Positions 10,866 through 20,526 of a DNA stretch of 64,000 nt are shown here, one piece after another (the first letter of the stretch is position 1; each line of letters opens with the position of its first letter). Source of the DNA: an uncultured Flavobacteriaceae bacterium (GTDB taxonomy: Bacteria > Bacteroidota > Bacteroidia > Flavobacteriales > Flavobacteriaceae); contig CALSUE010000002.1 of NCBI GenBank assembly GCA_943789455.1, positions 1 through 64,000 of the forward strand. The letters run 5' to 3'. Below the pieces are notes generated by a model. It saw only the letters and a list, made by a program, of their open reading frames with translations. It had not been told where the DNA came from and ran no database searches. A program made the position numbers and the translations under genes.

Positions 10866-11846
10866 ATGAATAAAATAAAGAACAGACTTAGTATAGTGCT
10901 ACTTTTTATTAGTCTTTGTATAAATGCTCAAAATAAAAAAGAAATCATTCATTTTGAAAGTGCCAATCCATTTTCATTAAGTGACATTATTACAGATTTA
11001 GAGAGTCAAGAAAAGCAGCGCGTTTTTGGACAACTCACAATCCCCGTAGATAGTTTAAATTCTGACAAAAAATACCCTTTAATTATCGGAGTTGCTGGGA
11101 GTATGGGTTGGAGAAAACATCACTTAGATTATCTTAAAATGTATCAAGAACAAGGCTTTGCTACATTTCAACTTAATAGTTTTAAAAGTAGAGGCATTAC
11201 CTCAACAGTAGGATCACAAGATGAAGTTACCATTGCTGCTGTTATTCTTGATGCCTATAGAGCACTAGAAAAACTTGCTAAACATCCTAAAATTAATGAG
11301 GATAAAGTAGCAATCACTGGATGGAGTCTAGGCGGTGGAGTAACGCTATTTGCTGGTTGGTTACCTTTAAAAGAGGCTATCACAGATCAAGTGAGTTTTG
11401 CTGCGCATTTAGCTTTTTATCCACCCTGTTTTATAAATCCAGAAAACCTTTCATTTACAAAAGCACCAATACATATTTTAATAGGTGAGGCAGATGACTG
11501 GACACCGGCTAAACCCTGTGAAGATCTGGTTGAAAAACTATCTAATACAACCAATATAAGTATCACTACATATCCAGATGCACACCATGGATTTGATAGT
11601 GAAGAACCCGTTGTTTGGAATGAAAAAGGCTATAGTTTTAAAGATTGTTTATTTGATTTAACCGCAGACGGAGATGTTTTGATGAATTATTTGAGATTAC
11701 CAATGTCTAGTCCTATGTTACAGAAGATTGGTTTTCTCTTCTGTGTTGATAAAGGGGTACATGTTGGTGGCAACATAGATGCTAGAAAAAAATCTTTGGC
11801 ATTTGCCAAAGATTTTATGAATAATAAATTATTAAAAATTAAATAA
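10866..11846 (+). CDS. secreted alpha/beta hydrolase (dienelactone hydrolase-like)
   Basis: Signal peptide; GWSLGGG nucleophile elbow; DAHHGFDSEEP. Confidence 0.78.
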   Translation: MNKIKNRLSIVLLFISLCINAQNKKEIIHFESANPFSLSDIITDLESQEKQRVFGQLTIPVDSLNSDKKYPLIIGVAGSMGWRKHHLDYLKMYQEQGFATFQLNSFKSRGITSTVGSQDEVTIAAVILDAYRALEKLAKHPKINEDKVAITGWSLGGGVTLFAGWLPLKEAITDQVSFAAHLAFYPPCFINPENLSFTKAPIHILIGEADDWTPAKPCEDLVEKLSNTTNISITTYPDAHHGFDSEEPVVWNEKGYSFKDCLFDLTADGDVLMNYLRLPMSSPMLQKIGFLFCVDKGVHVGGNIDARKKSLAFAKDFMNNKLLKIK

Positions 11847-11869
11847 TTGATCCCTAAAAAATGAGTGTA

Positions 11870-12436
11870 TTACATTGTTTTTCCCACAAAAACATTCACT
11901 TTAGAATTGATAGGGTTTCCACTAGCTCGTCTATTCATAACTACTTGACCACAATGCCATATCGCATCTGAAATTGGCCCATTAATCATATTCCAAAAAG
12001 GAAATGACATTTTATTACCTCCTTGGTTTAGCGTGATTGTTAAGGTTGACAAATCTTCGATTTCTTTAAGATTATTATAAACATATTGAAGATTTTTTAG
12101 CGTTTTTTCTCTTAACCCTTGATAATTTAATTTGTCCTGTGAAAAATCAAATTCTTTACCATCTATGGTAAGAACCATTGCAAGAGTTAATCCATAGATG
12201 TGTTCAATTACTTCAAAAGTAGATCTGCTATCTTGGCTTGGCTTATAATTTAAATCATTTTCATTTAAAGATTCTGTTGACCAATAAAATCGATATCCTA
12301 ATCCTTCGATCATTCTTGATACGACATTTGTTGATGAATATTCTGATGGATACTCTCCTATTTCATAAAATGGTAATTGATTCTGTTGTGCATTCATACT
12401 TAACGATATTAATAAAAAAAAATATATACTTTTCAT
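11870..12436 (-). CDS. secreted DinB-like family protein
   Basis: 188 aa, signal peptide, W..H..GQVVMNRRASGNP DinB-like C-terminus. Confidence 0.6.
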   Translation of the reverse strand: MKSIYFFLLISLSMNAQQNQLPFYEIGEYPSEYSSTNVVSRMIEGLGYRFYWSTESLNENDLNYKPSQDSRSTFEVIEHIYGLTLAMVLTIDGKEFDFSQDKLNYQGLREKTLKNLQYVYNNLKEIEDLSTLTITLNQGGNKMSFPFWNMINGPISDAIWHCGQVVMNRRASGNPINSKVNVFVGKTM

Positions 12437-12557
12437 TGATGTTGTTTTTTAAATAATTAGCTATAGTTTTAAAAGAAAAGTAATTTAATAAAAAAATTAT
12501 ATATATTTATAAATAGTCTTAAAAATCATAAAAAAAATTTAAAATAACCTTAAAGGT

Positions 12558-13313
12558 ATGTCATTTAAACTCCTAAAAATAGCTAGATCAAACCAAAAAA
12601 ACTCTTCTGGATATTTGAAATATGCTATTGGTGAAATTATATTGGTAGCTCTTGGTATATTGATTGCTTTACAAGTAAACAATATGAACCAGTCTAGATT
12701 GGAGAAAAAAGCATTGAAAAATTATTTTGAAAAAATAAAATCTAATGTTCAGTTAGATATGGAAGAGTCTAAAAATCTTTTGAAATTTAGAACTGATCAT
12801 GCACATGCTTGTAATGAAGTTTCCGAAATGTTAATTAACAATGATTTTTCTAATCAATTGAAAATTCAACAGTCTATTTTTGATATGATCATAGAGAAAC
12901 AACTAAATTATAATAGGTCTGCTTTTGAATCTCTAAAGAGTTCGGGATATTTAAGGCATCTTCACAAAAAAAGTCTTGAAAAGTTAATGTATAGCTATTA
13001 TGACCAAGTTGATGAAATAGAAATGTTTGAGATAGATCAACGAGACTGGGCCAATGCTCTTGAGTTAGAGTTGGATAAAAATGGTTTTATATATGAATGG
13101 ACACAAATTGGAGAGAAAGTTCATAAAAATTTATTTACACAAATCTCTTGGTACACCAAAACATTAAAATCTCATGAAGGACATAAAATTATAATGAGAT
13201 TGCTATTTAGAGGTGGCTCAAATACTTCTCTTCTTACAGGGCTTTATGAAAATCATATACAAAGTTCTAAAAAACTTCTTGAAGAAATGGATCTTTATTT
13301 AAAAGAACTATAA
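12558..13313 (+). CDS. DUF6090-like membrane-anchored protein
   Basis: KYAIGEIILVALGILIALQVNNMN N-terminal TM motif common in Flavobacteriia. Confidence 0.65.
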   Translation: MSFKLLKIARSNQKNSSGYLKYAIGEIILVALGILIALQVNNMNQSRLEKKALKNYFEKIKSNVQLDMEESKNLLKFRTDHAHACNEVSEMLINNDFSNQLKIQQSIFDMIIEKQLNYNRSAFESLKSSGYLRHLHKKSLEKLMYSYYDQVDEIEMFEIDQRDWANALELELDKNGFIYEWTQIGEKVHKNLFTQISWYTKTLKSHEGHKIIMRLLFRGGSNTSLLTGLYENHIQSSKKLLEEMDLYLKEL

Positions 13314-13338
13314 ATTAATTGCTTTAAACAATTAATTT
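13312..13338 (+). terminator. possible AT-rich hairpin terminator
   Basis: Perfect 10-bp inverted repeat AAATTAATTG/CAATTAATTT, 7-nt loop, overlapping the stop codon, followed by T-rich sequence. Confidence 0.4.
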
Positions 13339-13412
13339 TTATTTATTTTAGTTTTTTTTTAAAATATAATTTTTCAACAAGAAACTTTTAACTAATTATT
13401 TAAACTAAGATT

Positions 13413-14126
13413 ATGAAAAAAATTTTATTAGGGTTTGCATTACTTGCATCTTTATCAATGACAGCACAGTATTATTCTATAACTTATGTATCAGTAGCTT
13501 CTGATGATGTTGCAGAATTTGAACGAAAGGAAACAACATATTGGTCTAAAGTAAAGAAGGCTGCTATTGATAGAGGAGAACAAAATCTCTGGTTATTGAT
13601 GCGTAAAGTAGGTACAGCTGGCAATAATGACGTCAATTATGCTTTTGTTAACGGCTATCCATCCCTTGAAGCTATGACAAGTACTTCATGGAATACATCA
13701 TCATTAGGGTTTGATGTTCAAGATGCAATGTCTCCATACACTGTTTATGAGATTCACAATTATAAAGTATTAGATCAGATTCCTGGTGAGGGAGGAAAAT
13801 ATTCTGTTTGGAATTATGCTCGTCCAAAAAATATGAAAGGCTTTGTGAGTGAAAATCAAGATCTTTGGAAGCCAATGATGGAAAAAACAATTAAAGATGA
13901 TAAAACCGGACTAACAAATTGGGGTATTGGCGCTAAAATTTATCCAATGGGGCAAGATGAAAGTACAGTAATGACATGGGATGGTTACAAAACTCTTGTT
14001 GATGCTATGAAAGCTTTAGATGTTTCTGATTTTACTCCACCAGCTAAATCAAAAATGTCTGATTATGATCCAGACGGATTTAGACTTCGTGTGATATGGG
14101 AACAAGTAATGGCAGTTCAACAATAA
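13413..14126 (+). CDS. secreted protein of unknown function
   Basis: 237 aa, signal peptide MKKILLGFALLASLSMTAQ; no family recognised with confidence. Confidence 0.7.
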   Translation: MKKILLGFALLASLSMTAQYYSITYVSVASDDVAEFERKETTYWSKVKKAAIDRGEQNLWLLMRKVGTAGNNDVNYAFVNGYPSLEAMTSTSWNTSSLGFDVQDAMSPYTVYEIHNYKVLDQIPGEGGKYSVWNYARPKNMKGFVSENQDLWKPMMEKTIKDDKTGLTNWGIGAKIYPMGQDESTVMTWDGYKTLVDAMKALDVSDFTPPAKSKMSDYDPDGFRLRVIWEQVMAVQQ

Positions 14127-14148
14127 AAAAACTTAAAATTTTAGAAAA

Positions 14149-14673
14149 ATGAAAAATATAATAGTATTGATCTTAATGGCAACTGTTTCTATTTCTTGTA
14201 ACAACAGTAATGAATCAGAATCGAAAAGTACTCCCAATCCAATTGGAGTTGAAATTCCTAATGACAGCACAAGAATATCTCTTTACGGAGGGGATATGAA
14301 CACCACAAAACTTTGGGAAACCTATATTAAAGCACACAATGAAAAAGACCTAAAAACAATTGAAAGTATTAATGACGATGCTTTCAAAGGATATCCGCCA
14401 AATGGAGAAGTAATTGATGGATCTAAAGCTCATATTGGATTTTTAGAGGAATGGTTTACGAATAGCAGTCCGAAGTGGAGAACTAAATATATGATTGCTA
14501 ATGAATTTACCGATAATAAAGGCGTGTTAAATCAATGGGTAACTTCTGGACAAGATTTAACTGATATGGTAGATGGTGAAGAGGTAACAGTTCATCATGT
14601 TCATGATGCTCTATTTGTAAATGGAAAAATAAAGATGATTTATGTTTATGAAAGAGTAAAAGCTAATGAGTAA
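14149..14673 (+). CDS. SnoaL/NTF2-like lipoprotein
   Basis: Lipobox VSISCNNS; WETYIKAHNEKDLKTIESINDDAFKGYPPNGEVIDG fold signature. Confidence 0.7.
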   Translation: MKNIIVLILMATVSISCNNSNESESKSTPNPIGVEIPNDSTRISLYGGDMNTTKLWETYIKAHNEKDLKTIESINDDAFKGYPPNGEVIDGSKAHIGFLEEWFTNSSPKWRTKYMIANEFTDNKGVLNQWVTSGQDLTDMVDGEEVTVHHVHDALFVNGKIKMIYVYERVKANE

Positions 14674-14697
14674 ACATCACCCTTTTTTTTAAAACCT

Positions 14698-14729
14698 ATA
14701 ACCTCATCATTTGATGAGGTTATTTTTTT
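14698..14729 (+). terminator. Rho-independent terminator
   Basis: Perfect hairpin TAACCTCATCA/TGATGAGGTTA followed by T7, 25 nt after the stop of 14149..14673. Confidence 0.85.
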
Positions 14730-14804
14730 AAAAATATATATTCTATTAAATATAAAAAATATATCTTCAAACCCTATTTATCACTATTATATAACTTATA
14801 ACCT

Positions 14805-16454
14805 ATGATGCTATTCTTATCATTTTTTGGATTCACAGCTTTAGTGGCTATCATTTCCTATTTAAAAACTAGAAATATTAAAGAAACCTCTTCAGATGGA
14901 TATTTTCTTGGGGGAAGAAGCCTAACTGCAGGAGTAATAGCTGGATCTCTTTTACTTACCAATTTGTCTACAGAGCAAATAGTTGGTCTTAACGGATCTG
15001 CATACCAAAGTGGTTTATCTGTAATGGTTTGGGAAACTCTAGCTGCTATTGCAATGGTGGTAACAGCACTTTTTTTATTGCCAAGATATTTAAAAGGTGG
15101 ATTAACAACTGTTCCTGGATTTTTAGCAAAACGTTTTGATGTCACAACAAAGACATTAACCTCTATTTTATTTCTATCGGGTTATGTAGTGGTATTACTT
15201 CCTGTGATTTTATATTCAGGATCATTAGCAATTAGTGGTATGTTTGACATTCCTCAATTGCTAGGAGTAACGCATACCCAATCTATCTGGGTTTGTGTTT
15301 GGGGTATTGGAATCATTGGATCTATATACGCTGTATTTGGTGGCTTAAAAGCTGTGGCCATTTCAGATTCTATCAATGCAATTGGATTGTTAATTGGTGG
15401 CCTCTTAATCCCAGTTTTTGGCTTGCTAATGATCGGTGACGGAAGTCTTTTAGAAGGACTTTCTATTTTAACAACAGAAAATCCAGAGAAGTTTAAATCT
15501 ATGGGTGGTCCTACTGATCCAGTTCCATTTTACACCATATTTACAGGAATGATGTTGGTGCAATTATTTTATTGGGGTACCAACCAACAAATTATCCAAA
15601 GAGCCTTAGGAGCTAAAGATCTAAAGGAAGGACAAAAAGGATTATTACTAGCTTCATTTATAAAAATACTTGGACCTATTATTGTAGTATTGCCGGGTAT
15701 TATTGCTTTTCATATTTTTCAAGGTAATTTAGAAAGTGCAGATTCTGCCTATCCTATGTTAGTTAAAAAAGTGCTACCTACTGCATGGGTTGGCTTTTTT
15801 GCCGCAGTATTATTTGGTGCTATTTTAAGTTCTTTTAATAGTGTATTAAATAGCTCCGTTACCTTATTTGGAATTGATGTTTACAAACAACACATTAATA
15901 AAGAGGCAGATGAGAAAACAATTGTAAAATATGGAAAAATCTTTGGTGTTATTTTAGCGATTGCTGCTATGTTTATTGCACCACTGATTGCCAACGCTGG
16001 AAGTTTATTTGACTATCTCCAAGAGATTAACGGAATTTACAGTATTCCTATTTTAACCATTATTGTGGTTGGTTATTTAACTAAACGTGTGCCAGCTATT
16101 GCCGCTAAAATTGGCTTAGCTTCTGGTTGTTTATTATACATTACAAGTCAATTTTTTATGCAACCGTTCTTTGTGTCTAATGCATTGAAATTAGCAAAAG
16201 ATAACGGGGTTACAGACGAGGCCGCTTTAGCATTAATTGAAGCACAAGCTTATCCTCACTTTTTAGATATAATGGCTTTGTTGTTTATTCTAAACGTAGG
16301 AATCATGTTACTCATTGGTAAATTATACCCTAGAAAAGAGGAATTTGTTCAAGAGCATACAAAACAAGTAGACATTACTCCATGGAAATACACAACACAA
16401 GCTGGAATAGCAATTTGTGTTATTGTAATTGGAATCTACATTTACTTTGCTTAA
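14805..16454 (+). CDS. sodium/solute symporter (SSS/SGLT family)
   Basis: 549 aa polytopic; SLLLTNLSTEQIVGLNGSAYQSGLSVM; IYAVFGGLKAVAISDSINAIGL. Confidence 0.87.
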   Translation: MMLFLSFFGFTALVAIISYLKTRNIKETSSDGYFLGGRSLTAGVIAGSLLLTNLSTEQIVGLNGSAYQSGLSVMVWETLAAIAMVVTALFLLPRYLKGGLTTVPGFLAKRFDVTTKTLTSILFLSGYVVVLLPVILYSGSLAISGMFDIPQLLGVTHTQSIWVCVWGIGIIGSIYAVFGGLKAVAISDSINAIGLLIGGLLIPVFGLLMIGDGSLLEGLSILTTENPEKFKSMGGPTDPVPFYTIFTGMMLVQLFYWGTNQQIIQRALGAKDLKEGQKGLLLASFIKILGPIIVVLPGIIAFHIFQGNLESADSAYPMLVKKVLPTAWVGFFAAVLFGAILSSFNSVLNSSVTLFGIDVYKQHINKEADEKTIVKYGKIFGVILAIAAMFIAPLIANAGSLFDYLQEINGIYSIPILTIIVVGYLTKRVPAIAAKIGLASGCLLYITSQFFMQPFFVSNALKLAKDNGVTDEAALALIEAQAYPHFLDIMALLFILNVGIMLLIGKLYPRKEEFVQEHTKQVDITPWKYTTQAGIAICVIVIGIYIYFA

Positions 16455-16477
16455 TAAATTTTTAAAGATATCTGTTT

Positions 16478-17251
16478 TTACATAGATCTTATAAAAGAAA
16501 AAACCCAAGGAAATAGTTGTGTCTCCTGAAAGGCATTGTTCCAACTTTCATGATTTACTCCTTTGTAAGAGGTGAATTTAGTGTCCTTATTAAATCGTTT
16601 CATTTTACGATACATTCGTTTGGAAAAACGATACGAAACAACGTTATCTTTATCGCCATGGAAAATCCAAAAAGGAGTTTTACCCAAAGTTTTTGACCAT
16701 GCAGGGTTTCCTCCTCCACAAATTGCAAATGCAGCTGCAAAATAATTTGGCATTCTAGTTACCAGCTCAAAAGTACCCATGCCTCCCATAGAGAGGCCTC
16801 CTAGATATCGTTTTGAAGGGTCAATTGCATAGGATTTTTCAAAATCATATAAAAACAATTCTAATAATTCTTGTGTACGAAATGTCTTTAATGTTTTTTT
16901 AAACTTGAATCTCTTTTCTAGTTTTTTGGAAGAACTTTTATGAACACTAGCCCAATATGAATTTTTAGGACATTGAGGAAAAACTACAATAGCAGGATAA
17001 TTTTTTCTGAAAATCTCTGAGGTATATAAATTGCTTCCATGAAGCAATTGTTTTTCATTATCAGTTCCTCTTTCCCCTGCTCCATGAAGAAAAACTAGCA
17101 ATGGATATGATGTTTTTGGGTTATAGTTATCGGGAAGTAACAATCTATAGGGTAGTGTATCATTCTGGGTAATGTAGAGCCTTTTTTCATACGCTTGAGC
17201 ATTAATAAATCCCACATACAGCAGTAAACAAAAAAGTGATAAAAACTTCAT
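16478..17251 (-). CDS. secreted esterase / prolyl oligopeptidase-like hydrolase
   Basis: PLLVFLHGAGERGTDNEKQL, GGLSMGGMGTFEL nucleophile elbow; likely start is the internal Met before the signal peptide (MKFLSLFCLLLYVGFINAQA), with the ORF extending to 17293. Confidence 0.82.
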   Translation of the reverse strand: MKFLSLFCLLLYVGFINAQAYEKRLYITQNDTLPYRLLLPDNYNPKTSYPLLVFLHGAGERGTDNEKQLLHGSNLYTSEIFRKNYPAIVVFPQCPKNSYWASVHKSSSKKLEKRFKFKKTLKTFRTQELLELFLYDFEKSYAIDPSKRYLGGLSMGGMGTFELVTRMPNYFAAAFAICGGGNPAWSKTLGKTPFWIFHGDKDNVVSYRFSKRMYRKMKRFNKDTKFTSYKGVNHESWNNAFQETQLFPWVFSFIRSM

Positions 17252-17273
17252 CCAATAAATATAACGATTTATT

Positions 17274-17309
17274 ACAAAAAAAAAGAGCTGCAAAATATTA
17301 GCAGCTCTT
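17274..17309 (-). terminator. Rho-independent terminator of 17328..18236
   Basis: Inverted repeat AAGAGCTGC..GCAGCTCTT followed on the minus strand by a long T tract. Confidence 0.85.
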
Positions 17310-17327
17310 ATATCTTAATTCACTAGA

Positions 17328-18236
17328 TTAAAAATCTCTAGCATATTGTGTCATAGACGTAATTTTACCCTCTAAATCAAAATAGAATATTTCAAATAAT
17401 TCTTTCTCCCAAACTTTTCCGTTTTTAAAAACTCGAGTTTCCTTAGACATTACTTGAACACCAGAAGCAGCATCTGTATTGTATATTTTTAAAGGAACAA
17501 TTGCATATGGAACCCAGTTTACAGATTTATAATCATTAAAAAGACCAGCCATATCTTCTTTTTTCAACTTCATTTCTTCACCTTCGTACGTATTTAAAAC
17601 TGAAATGTCTGCGAAAGGCTTTGAAAACTCCTCAACATTCATAGCATTATAATCTTTTATTAATTTTTCTATGATTTCAACTTCATTTCTATCAGAGAAA
17701 ACCAATGGTCTTCCAGAATATTCATTATCATCTTTTCCAATGAATTTTCCTCCATAGGATTTACCAAAGTTTGAGGAATCAATAGATTTCCACTGTCTAA
17801 ATGCATCTACTTTACCTTCTTGATTAAAGTTAAAGAACTCCATAAGATCTAATTTTTCATAAGATCCATTTTTATAATGACGTTCTTCTTTAGACCATGC
17901 CAATACTTTTGTGTCTGGGTCTCCTTGAAGCTTTACAGGAATAATTACATAGGGTTTCATGCTTATTGAATCCATTGATTCTAACCATTCTCGTGTAGTT
18001 TCCACCCCGTTTTCACCAAGGAAATCTGCATCATAATGTTTTACTAACTCGTCTGTATTTTGCATGCTGTAAGCCTTAGATAATATCTGAAGTTTTTCAG
18101 ACATAGCGTCATCTCCAATACTATATGTTTTACCGAAGTTATCTCCAGCTACTAGATTTTTACCACCATTTGAAGTACAGTTAACGAATAAAGCAAAAGC
18201 AAATAGAAAGAAAATTCCTTTTAATAATAATTTCAT
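17328..18236 (-). CDS. NTF2/SnoaL-like lipoprotein with two repeats
   Basis: Lipobox ALFVNCTS; two similar halves (KLQILSKAYSMQNTDELVKHYDADFLGENGVET / EIIEKLIKDYNAMNVEEFSKPFADISVLNTYEG). Confidence 0.65.
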   Translation of the reverse strand: MKLLLKGIFFLFAFALFVNCTSNGGKNLVAGDNFGKTYSIGDDAMSEKLQILSKAYSMQNTDELVKHYDADFLGENGVETTREWLESMDSISMKPYVIIPVKLQGDPDTKVLAWSKEERHYKNGSYEKLDLMEFFNFNQEGKVDAFRQWKSIDSSNFGKSYGGKFIGKDDNEYSGRPLVFSDRNEVEIIEKLIKDYNAMNVEEFSKPFADISVLNTYEGEEMKLKKEDMAGLFNDYKSVNWVPYAIVPLKIYNTDAASGVQVMSKETRVFKNGKVWEKELFEIFYFDLEGKITSMTQYARDF

Positions 18237-18600
18237 AATATGATTAATTTAGTTGTTAAAAGAAAGTAATTTATGGAAATTATATGAGGTTTCAAAATAT
18301 AGTAGTGTCTATTGCCTATAAAAGAGACTCAGAAACAGCTAAAGAATTGCACAAAAAAATTAGTATCTTTAACATAATTCTTAAAATTTTTAGAACAAAT
18401 GATTGTCTGGCACAAAGCTTTAGTAGAAAAAATTCGGATTAAATTGAACCTTTCATATTACCAATTGTATTGGATCTGCTTTATAAAAGGAGTTGTGGTT
18501 TGTTATATATTGATGCTGTTTTCAAAATAATCATATCACAATTATCCCCACTCTTTTAAATAGTTTTGTTCTTTCCATCTTTAATATCACTACATCATAT

Positions 18601-19374
18601 ATGAATTTTCTCTTAGCCGCTTCTCTCATACTATTTTTAATGGTCATTCTGTGGCTTATTAGTATTCCATTAAAAAACGTTAGTATTGTTGATGCTTTTT
18701 GGGGAACTGGGTTTGTGGTTGTAAATGTTGCCTATTTTATGCTGGAGACTCATATGTATACTCGTAATTTAGTTGTTCTATGTTTAGTGAGTGTTTGGGG
18801 AATTCGGCTATCTGCATACTTATTCAAAAGAAATTATGGAAAGCCTGAAGATTTCAGATACCAAGAATTTAGGCGACATTATGGAGCAGAAAGATATTGG
18901 TGGTTCAGTTTTTTTCAAGTTTTTGTTTTGCAGGGAACCTTAATCATGTTGGTTTCTTTACCATTATTTGGAATTCATCATGAAACTGTTAGTAACGAAC
19001 TAAACGCTATTGATTATATAGCTTTATTATGTTGGTGTGTAGGATTTTTATTTGAAGCTATTGGTGATTATCAATTGACAAAATTTAAGAAGAATCCTGA
19101 TAATAAAGGCACAATTCTTAAAACTGGTTTATGGCGCTATACTAGGCATCCAAATTATTTTGGTGATGCAACAGTTTGGCTGTCGTTTGGGCTATTTTCA
19201 ATAGCCTCTGGAGGGTATTGGCAGATAGTTGGTGCTTTAGCAATGATCTATTTGATTGTCAATATTTCAGGGGTTGCGATGTTAGAAAAATCGTTGAAAA
19301 AAACAAAACCAGGATATAAAGAATACGTAGCATCTACAAATGCTTTCATTCCTTGGTTTCCAAAAAAATTATAA
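18601..19374 (+). CDS. DUF1295 / steroid 5-alpha-reductase-like membrane protein
   Basis: KTGLWRYTRHPNYFGDATVWLSFGLFS..W; VDAFWGTGFV. Confidence 0.88.
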   Translation: MNFLLAASLILFLMVILWLISIPLKNVSIVDAFWGTGFVVVNVAYFMLETHMYTRNLVVLCLVSVWGIRLSAYLFKRNYGKPEDFRYQEFRRHYGAERYWWFSFFQVFVLQGTLIMLVSLPLFGIHHETVSNELNAIDYIALLCWCVGFLFEAIGDYQLTKFKKNPDNKGTILKTGLWRYTRHPNYFGDATVWLSFGLFSIASGGYWQIVGALAMIYLIVNISGVAMLEKSLKKTKPGYKEYVASTNAFIPWFPKKL

Positions 19375-19375
19375 A

Positions 19376-19651
19376 ATGCTAGAATTATTTAAAAATAATA
19401 TATGGCTAATCACTTTTATTATTTGGGGGCTCCCATTGTCTTATTACAGAAGTAATTTTAGAAAAATTGTTTATCAAACAAATGATTGGAAAATCAATAT
19501 TAAACCCCTATTTGTTAAGGAGATTAAGGCTCTTTTTGGAAATATGTATCCAGAAAATTCATCATACATAAAATCAAGAAATTTTTATCGCTTCTATCTA
19601 CTTATCTATTCAATCTTATTTTTAGTATACCAATTTTACGGTACATCTTGA
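19376..19651 (+). CDS. small membrane protein of unknown function
   Basis: ATG directly after the preceding stop codon; two hydrophobic segments; convergent with 19636..20526. Confidence 0.5.
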   Translation: MLELFKNNIWLITFIIWGLPLSYYRSNFRKIVYQTNDWKINIKPLFVKEIKALFGNMYPENSSYIKSRNFYRFYLLIYSILFLVYQFYGTS

Positions 19652-20526
19652 TTCATTATAGCGTTAATTTCTGTATCTGATATCAAAGGGTTTGCCCCTT
19701 TATTTTTAGCTACTAAAGCTCCAACTGCACATGCCTTATCAATAGCTAATTGAGCATCCTTTCCCTTTAATAAAACATCTATTAACGTTGCTAAGAATGA
19801 ATCTCCCGATCCAACAGTATCTGCAACTTCAACTTGATATCCTTTACAATAAAAAAATCTTTCTTCATAAAATAGAATCGCACCTTTACTTCCTAAAGTA
19901 ACGGCAATGGATGTTGTATTTGTTTTTTTAGCAATAAACAATATGGTTTGTTCAATAGACGCTGATTGATATCCAAGACTCATCGAAATTTCTTTGAGTT
20001 CGTCATCATTAAATTTTATAAAGTTAGCTGCATTCATAAGGACTTGAATTGAGTTAATGTCATAATGAGGAGGCCTTAAATTAACATCAAAAACAGAAAG
20101 TTTTGAAAACGTTAGAAGTTTTAAAAGTGTGTTTCTAGAAGTATTACTTCTCGCTATTAGACTCCCAAAAATAAAAGCTTCAGAACTTTTTACTAATGTA
20201 TTAAGTTTATCGTTTACTTGAATATTGTCCCAAGCACAAGGGTGATTTATGAAATATGAAGCACTACCATTTTTATCTAAAGAAATGGCTACAGTACTGG
20301 TTTTGTATGCTTTAATTTTTTGAATATATAAAGAAGAGATTCTGTGCTTTTGAAGTTCTAGCAATAGCTCATTTCCAAGTTTATCATCACCTAAGCAACT
20401 AATAAGCGCTACCTCATTTTGAAATGATTGCAATCTCAAAGCTACATTTAAAGGGGCACCTCCAATTTTTTTATGGGTAGGAAAAACATCCCAAAGTACC
20501 TCACCAAAACAAACTATCTTACTCAT
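19636..20526 (-). CDS. PfkB-family carbohydrate kinase (fructokinase-like)
   Basis: CFGEVLWDVFP..GGAPLNVALRLQSFQ; DTVGSGDSFLATLIDVLL catalytic motif. Confidence 0.88.
   Translation of the reverse strand: MSKIVCFGEVLWDVFPTHKKIGGAPLNVALRLQSFQNEVALISCLGDDKLGNELLLELQKHRISSLYIQKIKAYKTSTVAISLDKNGSASYFINHPCAWDNIQVNDKLNTLVKSSEAFIFGSLIARSNTSRNTLLKLLTFSKLSVFDVNLRPPHYDINSIQVLMNAANFIKFNDDELKEISMSLGYQSASIEQTILFIAKKTNTTSIAVTLGSKGAILFYEERFFYCKGYQVEVADTVGSGDSFLATLIDVLLKGKDAQLAIDKACAVGALVAKNKGANPLISDTEINAIMNQDVP

Noticed and set aside
18237-18600. 364-bp non-coding gap that might hold an ncRNA or gene remnant
   Set aside because: No ORF, hairpin or conserved RNA feature could be recognised by eye.
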